12,447 bases of DNA from Salinisphaeraceae bacterium UBA4764 (GTDB lineage: Bacteria > Pseudomonadota > Gammaproteobacteria > Nevskiales > Salinisphaeraceae): contig DHHU01000033.1 of NCBI GenBank assembly GCA_002403445.1, forward strand, positions 15,709 through 28,155, in the 5' to 3' direction. The first letter of the stretch is position 1; the number at the start of each line of letters is the position of its first letter. Both the position numbers and the translations under genes were made by a program. Positions 7,543-12,447 of this stretch are shown here, piece after piece. The notes below the pieces were generated by a model. The model searched no databases. It was given only the letters and a program-made list of their open reading frames with translations, and had not been told where the DNA came from.

Positions 7543-8060
7543 CAGTCACCCTGATCATTGCCCACGAGAATGACACCAGTGCCGAAATCGAGCATGCGCG
7601 GCTTGAATGTGCCGTCGCCAGTGTGCTGGCGGCGGCTGGCTATGTGGCAGATAGAACCGAAGCCGACTACGGTGAGGTAGAGGTCAATCTTTGTCTGGTG
7701 GATCGCGACGAATCGGCGCATCTGAATAATGCCTATCGGGGCAAGAATTATGCGACTAATGTGCTGGCGTTTCCCGCCGATGCTCAAGTTCCAGGCCTGT
7801 GGGTGTTGGGGGATCTGGTGGTCTGTCTGCCCCTGGTTGGCGACGAAGCCAGCGCTCAGCACAAGCAATCCGAGGACCATCTATTGCATCTAGTGGTACA
7901 CGGTACCCTGCATCTTCTGGGCTACGATCACATTGGTGACGAAGACGCGGACATCATGGAGACAATGGAGCGGCGTGTTCTGGCCGGTTTCAATATTGCC
8001 GACCCTTATGCGCTGTCAATGGACGTTGGCAGCGAGAATTCAGACCGACAGGCCCTTTGA
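7539..8060 (+). CDS. ybeY: Endoribonuclease YbeY (rRNA maturation, metal-dependent)
   Basis: YbeY is a zinc-dependent single-strand endoribonuclease needed for 16S rRNA 3' processing and ribosome quality control. The 173-residue protein carries the metal site H121-x3-H125-x5-H131 (HGTLHLLGYDH). The conserved AYRGKNYATNVLAFP segment (65-79) contains the conserved R67. The length is slightly above that of E. coli YbeY (155). The ATG at 7539 overlaps the ybeZ stop by four bases, so translation is probably coupled and YbeZ and YbeY are made together, as befits partners. ybeX follows after 36 bases. Confidence 0.96.
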   Translation: MTVTLIIAHENDTSAEIEHARLECAVASVLAAAGYVADRTEADYGEVEVNLCLVDRDESAHLNNAYRGKNYATNVLAFPADAQVPGLWVLGDLVVCLPLVGDEASAQHKQSEDHLLHLVVHGTLHLLGYDHIGDEDADIMETMERRVLAGFNIADPYALSMDVGSENSDRQAL

Positions 8061-8096
8061 ACTGGCCTACGGCAACAATTCAATGAACGACATTCC

Positions 8097-8951
8097 ATGA
8101 GCGACGAAGACAGCGATCAGTCACGCAGTGGTAGTTGGCTACGCCAGATCGGCCATAGCCTGGCAGGGCCGCCGCGCGATCGCGACGAATTGATGGCCGT
8201 TCTCGGCGAGGCCCGTGAAAACGACCTGTTCGATGTCGACGCCCACTGGATGATGCGTGGGGTGCTGAACGTCAGCGAGTTGCAGGTGCGCGACATTATG
8301 GTTCCCCGCTCGCAGATGACTGTGATCAGCGTGGACGACAGTGTCGATGATGTCCTCTCGACTGCACTTGAGTCGGGCCATTCGCGATTTCCTGTGGTCG
8401 GCGATTCGCGCGACGAAGTTGTGGGTATTCTGCTGGCCAAGGATTTGTTGACACTTGCGGTCGACGCCGATCAGGAAAACGGTTTTGACATCCATCGCGT
8501 GCTTCGCTCGGCGGTTTATGTGCCCGAAGCCAAACGCGTGAATGTGTTGCTGAAGGAATTGCGGGCCTCACGTAATCACATGGCCGTGGTGGTCGACGAA
8601 TACGGTGGCGTGGCCGGTCTTGTAACCATTGAGGACGCACTCGAAGAGATCGTCGGTGAGATCGATGACGAATTCGACCGCAGCGAAGGCGCCCAGATTC
8701 TCAAGCTAGACGACAACCATTTCCAGATCCGCAGCCTGACGCCGGTCGAAGCCTTCAACCACTACTTTGATACCGAATTCGCGGACGATGAATTTGACAC
8801 CATCGGCGGGTTGGTAGTCCACGAGTTCGGTCACGTGCCCCAACGCGGGGAAATAGCCGCCATCGGCCGTTTCCAGTTCACCGTGCTGCGTGCCGACTCC
8901 CGGCGGATTCATATACTGGAAATGACGATCCAACCGGAAGACTCTGATTAA
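8097..8951 (+). CDS. ybeX: CBS-domain CorC/HlyC-family protein YbeX
   Basis: The 284-residue cytosolic protein matches YbeX/CorC in length and layout. A short N-terminal region is followed by two CBS domains at about 66-125 (starting VRDIMVPRSQM) and 132-190 (with VVVDEYGGVAGLVTIED). A CorC/HlyC transporter-associated domain spans about 200-280. CBS pairs bind adenine nucleotides. The protein has been linked both to magnesium/cobalt efflux and, in E. coli, to ribosome metabolism, which suits its place after ybeY; the exact role is unsettled. The ATG at 8097 is used because the nearby upstream ATG at 8082 meets a stop after five codons. No clear ribosome binding site is seen; coupling with ybeY across the 36-base gap is possible. 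Confidence 0.94.
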   Translation: MSDEDSDQSRSGSWLRQIGHSLAGPPRDRDELMAVLGEARENDLFDVDAHWMMRGVLNVSELQVRDIMVPRSQMTVISVDDSVDDVLSTALESGHSRFPVVGDSRDEVVGILLAKDLLTLAVDADQENGFDIHRVLRSAVYVPEAKRVNVLLKELRASRNHMAVVVDEYGGVAGLVTIEDALEEIVGEIDDEFDRSEGAQILKLDDNHFQIRSLTPVEAFNHYFDTEFADDEFDTIGGLVVHEFGHVPQRGEIAAIGRFQFTVLRADSRRIHILEMTIQPEDSD

Positions 8952-8967
8952 GCACGACACCTCAAGC

Positions 8968-9123
8968 ATGCACTGCGAACGCACCGTGACAAGGTGCAAG
9001 ATGTCTTGCTCGGACCATCCCGGCGCCTGGTCTGATAATGCGGTTTCGGGGGCTTTGAGGCGCTGGCGTATCTCGTTCAGGGGGCAAAACCTGGGGTTGG
9101 CGCCCGCCTTAACGCGGGCCTGA
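8968..9123 (+). CDS. Candidate 51-codon small ORF in the ybeX-lnt gap (doubtful)
   Basis: An ATG at 8968 opens 51 codons that end at a TGA at 9121-9123, seven bases before the lnt ATG and in the same frame as lnt. The predicted peptide begins MHCERTVTRCKMSCSDH, with cysteines at 3, 10 and 14 and a basic middle part. I do not recognise it. There is no Shine-Dalgarno site, and open frames of this length arise by chance in GC-rich DNA, so it is listed only as a possibility. Confidence 0.12.
   Translation: MHCERTVTRCKMSCSDHPGAWSDNAVSGALRRWRISFRGQNLGLAPALTRA
8981..9009 (+). repeat. Two adjoining inverted repeats in the ybeX-lnt gap
   Basis: GCACC (8981-8985) and GGTGC (8993-8997) are inverted copies around seven bases. 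Directly after, GCAAGA (8996-9001) and TCTTGC (9004-9009) form a near-palindrome around TG. They share two bases, so the two RNA hairpins could not both form fully. No T-tract follows, so neither looks like a terminator. A regulatory role is only a guess. Confidence 0.3.
9102..9119 (+). repeat. GC-rich hairpin just upstream of the lnt start
   Basis: GCCCGC (9102-9107) and GCGGGC (9114-9119) are perfect inverted copies with a six-base loop, ending ten bases before the lnt ATG at 9130. In RNA this stem would sit where a ribosome lands and might lower lnt translation. No T-tract follows. Confidence 0.4.
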
Positions 9124-9129
9124 CGACCC

Positions 9130-10659
9130 ATGCAGCGATTTTCGGGGCCGCTGCTGCTTGCCATGATTCGGCGTCTGGGCCTTGATCTGATTGCGCCCGT
9201 TATCTGTGGCGGGCTGCTGACACTCGGTTTTGCGCCGTTCGGTTACTGGCCGCTGACATTATTGAGCTTGATCGGGCTTGTCGCCCTCTGGTGGCATGCG
9301 TCAATCGGGCGCGCCGCTGGCCGGGGTTTTATCTTCGGTCTGGGCTATTTCGGTACTGGACTCTACTGGCCCTACGTGGCGATCCACAGTTTTGGTCACG
9401 CACCCGCGCCCTTGGCTGGTGGATTGATCGCATTGCTCGTGGCCTATCTCGCACTCTATCCGGCCATGGTCGGCGCCCTGGCCGGTGCCACGCGGCGCGT
9501 GCCCCGGCCTATCTGGGCATTGGTGCTAGTGCCTGGCTTCTGGCTTTTGAGCGAACTGGCGCGTGGGCGAGTTGGTACCGGTATGCCCTGGCTCTCGCTG
9601 GGCTATTCACTGATCGATTCGCCGGCCTCGAAACTGGCGCCGGTAATCGGTGTCTATGGTCTAAGCCTGGTTTTGGTCGTGGCAGCAGGCGTGCTGTGCC
9701 TGCTTTTCGCCGGCACGCTGGCGAGCCGCGTGCTCGCGGCTTTTTTGATCGCGTTGACTCCGGTTGCGCTCTGGGCGGTGCCGGCACCCGGCCATTGGAC
9801 TCGGCCGGCAGGGCGGGCGCTGTCGGCGTCAATCGTACAGGGCGATTTCGGGGAAGCGATCAAGACCCAACCGTCTTCGCTAAGTCTCGAGCTATCGCGC
9901 TATGAAAAACTAACCGCCCACACCAATGCCGATCTCGTGATCTGGCCAGAAACGGCCTTGCCGGTCCCGGCTGATCGTATCCGCCCCTATCTGAACCATC
10001 TCGGCGCCATGGCGCGAAGCAAACAACAAACGATACTCACCGGCACTCTGGTGCCACACCACCAGACGTACTACAACGCCGTGATCTCTTTGGGGAAGGG
10101 CCACGGCCATTATTACAAGCGGCATCTGGTGCCGTTCGGCGAATATTACCCGGTACCGGACTTTGTCAAGCACTGGATGGATGCGCTCAAGATCCGTTAT
10201 GGCGGTTTAGCTTTCGGGCCACAAAAACAAGCGCCGATTCACGTCGACGGTGTGGATATCGGGGTGTCGATCTGTTTCGAAGATGTCTTCCCGCGTGAAA
10301 TCGCCAAGGCCTTGCCGGCTGCTTCGATCTTGGTCAATGTCACCAACGACGCCTGGTTTGCCGGCACCATCGGCCCGGCACAGCATCTACAGATTGCCCG
10401 TATGCGCGCACTCGAAGCCGGTCGCCCTATGCTGCGGGCGGCGAATACGGGCATCAGCGCGATCATTGGTTATGCTGGCCACGCCCGCCAAACCACGCCA
10501 CAGTTTAAAGTGGCCACTCTAAATAGTCCTAAGGTCCAGCCTCGCGAAGGCATGACGCCGTTCGTGGCGTTGGGCAATGCGCCGTTTTGGTGGGCCAGTG
10601 GGCTGATTACATTTGTGGGGCTTATCGGCGCTTGTATTATTAGGCGGCGCCATCGTTGA
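9130..10659 (+). CDS. lnt: Apolipoprotein N-acyltransferase Lnt
   Basis: Lnt adds the third acyl chain to the N-terminal cysteine of lipoproteins at the inner membrane, the last step before sorting by Lol. The 509 residues match E. coli Lnt (512). The first half is hydrophobic with several membrane segments up to about residue 218, then a periplasmic nitrilase domain and a final C-terminal helix near 485-504. The catalytic triad is E274 (IWPETALP), K330 (YYKRHLVPFGEYY) and C382 (ICFED); the K-to-C spacing of 52 equals that of E. coli. The start is uncertain: ATG 9130 is the first after an in-frame TGA at 9121, while ATG 9163 (MIRRLGLDL) would also leave a normal N-terminus. Neither has a good ribosome binding site. 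A 178-base gap separates it from ybeX. Confidence 0.96.
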   Translation: MQRFSGPLLLAMIRRLGLDLIAPVICGGLLTLGFAPFGYWPLTLLSLIGLVALWWHASIGRAAGRGFIFGLGYFGTGLYWPYVAIHSFGHAPAPLAGGLIALLVAYLALYPAMVGALAGATRRVPRPIWALVLVPGFWLLSELARGRVGTGMPWLSLGYSLIDSPASKLAPVIGVYGLSLVLVVAAGVLCLLFAGTLASRVLAAFLIALTPVALWAVPAPGHWTRPAGRALSASIVQGDFGEAIKTQPSSLSLELSRYEKLTAHTNADLVIWPETALPVPADRIRPYLNHLGAMARSKQQTILTGTLVPHHQTYYNAVISLGKGHGHYYKRHLVPFGEYYPVPDFVKHWMDALKIRYGGLAFGPQKQAPIHVDGVDIGVSICFEDVFPREIAKALPAASILVNVTNDAWFAGTIGPAQHLQIARMRALEAGRPMLRAANTGISAIIGYAGHARQTTPQFKVATLNSPKVQPREGMTPFVALGNAPFWWASGLITFVGLIGACIIRRRHR

Positions 10660-10682
10660 GGCTGCTTGGAGCGCGCCTACGC

Positions 10683-10688
10683 TACAAT
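10683..10688 (+). promoter_or_regulatory. Possible -10 element upstream of leuS
   Basis: TACAAT matches five of six bases of the sigma-70 -10 box and lies about 45 bases before the leuS ATG. A convincing -35 at normal spacing is missing; TTGAGG at 10656 would leave 21 bases. leuS may therefore have its own promoter or simply be read from the upstream genes. Confidence 0.3.
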
Positions 10689-10732
10689 TGCATCGACGAA
10701 ACCCAACCCTAAGGTTCAATAAGCCAACGCCC

Positions 10733-12447
10733 ATGGAGCGCGATACCCGTATTCAGGATTTAGAAGCCGACGTGCAGGCCCGGTGGGCAGCGACAAGCGC
10801 GTTTGTTGTTGATGACGAGACGCCCGGACAGCGCTTCTATTGTCTGTCGATGTTCCCCTATCCCAGCGGCAAGCTACATATGGGGCACGTGCGCAATTAC
10901 ACGATTGGCGACGTGATAACGCGGTACCAGCGAATGTGTGGCAAACAAGTGCTTCAACCGATGGGGTGGGACGCTTTTGGCCTGCCGGCCGAAAACGCGG
11001 CGATCGACAACGGTGTACCTCCCGCTCAGTGGACCCGTGACAACATCGCCGCCATGCGGCGTCAGTTGCAGCAATTGGGGTTTGCCTACGACTGGTCGCG
11101 CGAATTCGCCACCTGCGACGCGGATTACTACCGTTGGGAACAATGGTTTTTCACGCGCCTGTACGCGCGTGGCTTAGTCTATCGCGCCAAAGCGACGGTC
11201 AATTGGGACCCGGTTGACCAGACAGTGCTTGCCAATGAGCAAGTCGTCGATGGGCGTGGCTGGCGCTCCGGAGCAGTGGTTGAACAACGGGCCATCGACC
11301 AGTGGTTTTTGCGTATCACGGACTATGCCGATGAGTTGCTGGATGGGCTCGATGATCTGCCCGGCTGGCCGGACGCGGTCAAGGCCATGCAGGCCAACTG
11401 GATCGGCCGCTCGATCGGTCTCGAGATCGATTTCGACGTGGATGATTTGAATACGCCGCTGAGGGTGTTCACGACGCGGCCGGATACGCTATTTGGTGTC
11501 ACGTATATGGCCCTCGCGGCCGATCATCCACTTGTGCTCCAAGAGGCCGTAACCAACCCGGACTTAGCTGAATTCTGCGAAAACTGTCGGGGTGCCGAAG
11601 CCGCTGCTGCCGGTGATGCGCCCGGCGAGAAGCTGGGCTATCAATTGGCCGCGTGTGCGCGACATCCCCTGACTGGCGATGCGTTGCCGATCTTCGTGGC
11701 CAACTTCGTGTTGATGGGCTATGGCACAGGCGCTGTCATGAGCGTGCCGGCGCACGATCAGCGCGACTACGAATTTGCACGTGCCTATGATTTACCGATG
11801 CGTGCAGTGATCGCCGACCACAACGGCGATGCCCCGGATATTGCCGACGAGGCGTATACCCGTCACGGCTGCCTGATTCACTCCGGTGAATTCGACGGCT
11901 TGGCGTTCGAGGCCGCTTTTGACGCGATTGCTGATCGTCTGGAGGCCGATGGGCGTGCCCGGCGCAAGACACAGTATCGGCTGCGTGATTGGGGTATATC
12001 GCGACAGCGCTATTGGGGGGCCCCGATACCGATTATTTATTGTGAGGACTGCGGTGCGGTACCGGTTCCGGACGAGGACCTGCCCGTTAAGCTGCCGGAA
12101 GACGTGATGCCGACGGCCTCGGGGTCGCCGCTACCCGAGTTGAGTTCGTTCGTCGAGTGTAGCTGCCCGAACTGTGGGCGCAACGCCCGGCGTGAGACCG
12201 ATACCTTCGACACCTTCATGGAGTCGTCTTGGTATTTCGCGCGTTTTACTTGCCCGAACGCCGACGCGATCGTGGATGCACGGGCCGATAACTGGCTTCC
12301 GGTCGATCAATACGTCGGAGGCGTCGAACACGCCGTCATGCATTTGCTGTACGCCCGTTTTTTTCAGAAATTATTACGTGATCAAGGGCTTTCAAAAGCC
12401 GACGAGCCTTTTGAGCGCCTGCTGACTCAGGGCATGGTCTTGTCCGA
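10733..12447 (+). CDS. leuS: Leucyl-tRNA synthetase (C-terminus cut by window edge)
   Basis: This class I synthetase charges tRNA-Leu. From the ATG at 10733 the frame is open for 571 codons to the right edge, about two thirds of the usual 860 or so; the KMSKS loop and the anticodon-binding domain lie outside. The HIGH motif is HMGH at 49-52 within PYPSGKLHMGH. The CP1 editing domain shows the threonine-rich TTRPDT at 247-252 and HDQRD at 341-345, at the same numbers as in E. coli. The zinc module after VNWDP (residues 156-184) lacks the usual cysteines (D159, R175, G176, S179). A later insertion carries CEDC (437-440) and CPNC (478-481), a four-cysteine ribbon absent from E. coli LeuRS. It starts 73 bases after lnt; no clear Shine-Dalgarno site. 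lptE and holA commonly follow leuS in related genomes. Confidence 0.97.
   Translation, partial: MERDTRIQDLEADVQARWAATSAFVVDDETPGQRFYCLSMFPYPSGKLHMGHVRNYTIGDVITRYQRMCGKQVLQPMGWDAFGLPAENAAIDNGVPPAQWTRDNIAAMRRQLQQLGFAYDWSREFATCDADYYRWEQWFFTRLYARGLVYRAKATVNWDPVDQTVLANEQVVDGRGWRSGAVVEQRAIDQWFLRITDYADELLDGLDDLPGWPDAVKAMQANWIGRSIGLEIDFDVDDLNTPLRVFTTRPDTLFGVTYMALAADHPLVLQEAVTNPDLAEFCENCRGAEAAAAGDAPGEKLGYQLAACARHPLTGDALPIFVANFVLMGYGTGAVMSVPAHDQRDYEFARAYDLPMRAVIADHNGDAPDIADEAYTRHGCLIHSGEFDGLAFEAAFDAIADRLEADGRARRKTQYRLRDWGISRQRYWGAPIPIIYCEDCGAVPVPDEDLPVKLPEDVMPTASGSPLPELSSFVECSCPNCGRNARRETDTFDTFMESSWYFARFTCPNADAIVDARADNWLPVDQYVGGVEHAVMHLLYARFFQKLLRDQGLSKADEPFERLLTQGMVLS

Noticed and set aside
9034..9039. 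GATAAT as a possible -10 box for lnt
   Set aside because: No -35-like hexamer lies at 16-18 bases upstream, so the match alone is not enough.
8706..9164. A 152-codon minus-strand frame covering the ybeX end, the gap and the lnt start
   Set aside because: Most of it is antisense to the CorC/HlyC domain of ybeX, and the part in the gap shows no known motif.
1..12447. A novel defence, mobile or biosynthetic system
   Set aside because: Every long conserved frame belongs to a known core family, the order is the usual gammaproteobacterial one, and there are no repeats, integrases, transposases or unusual domain fusions.

Overview
This window is an ordinary, fully coding stretch of chromosome from a fairly GC-rich gammaproteobacterium. 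The main support is the gene order miaB-ybeZ-ybeY-ybeX-lnt-leuS, a conserved gammaproteobacterial housekeeping cluster, together with a pqiAB-type lipid-transport locus. The sequence alone does not fix the genus. I see no rRNA, tRNA, CRISPR array, insertion sequence, phage gene or attachment site. No gene-free stretch exceeds 180 bases.

Left half, minus strand (read right to left from about 4936 to 1): an aldo/keto reductase, a DJ-1/PfpI-family protein, a YihY/BrkB-family inner-membrane protein, PqiA, and the first 320 codons of PqiB, which runs off the left edge. The reductase and the DJ-1 protein form a close pair with clear Shine-Dalgarno sites and probably handle reactive carbonyls or oxidative damage. 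YihY, PqiA and PqiB form an envelope group. PqiA is the inner-membrane partner of PqiB, a membrane-anchored MCE protein that bridges the periplasm for lipid transport. pqiA and pqiB are joined by a TGATG stop/start overlap.

Centre (4937-5097): a 161-base divergent intergenic region between the reductase and miaB, which should hold promoters for both arms. Only weak promoter-like sequence can be seen there.

Right half, plus strand: miaB (tRNA methylthiolation), ybeZ (PhoH-type ATPase, TTG start), ybeY (rRNA-processing endoribonuclease, overlapping ybeZ by 4 bases), ybeX (CBS-domain CorC-like protein), a 178-base gap, lnt (apolipoprotein N-acyltransferase) and leuS (leucyl-tRNA synthetase, cut by the right edge before KMSKS). 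The arm joins tRNA modification, ribosome maturation, lipoprotein maturation and tRNA charging.

I did not find an undescribed system. The points most worth a second look are modest: LeuRS has lost the zinc ligands of its first zinc module but keeps a four-Cys ribbon in a later insertion; the ybeX-lnt gap holds several inverted repeats and a 51-codon open frame; the carbonyl-stress pair stands out by its strong ribosome binding sites; and yihY sits directly upstream of pqiAB.
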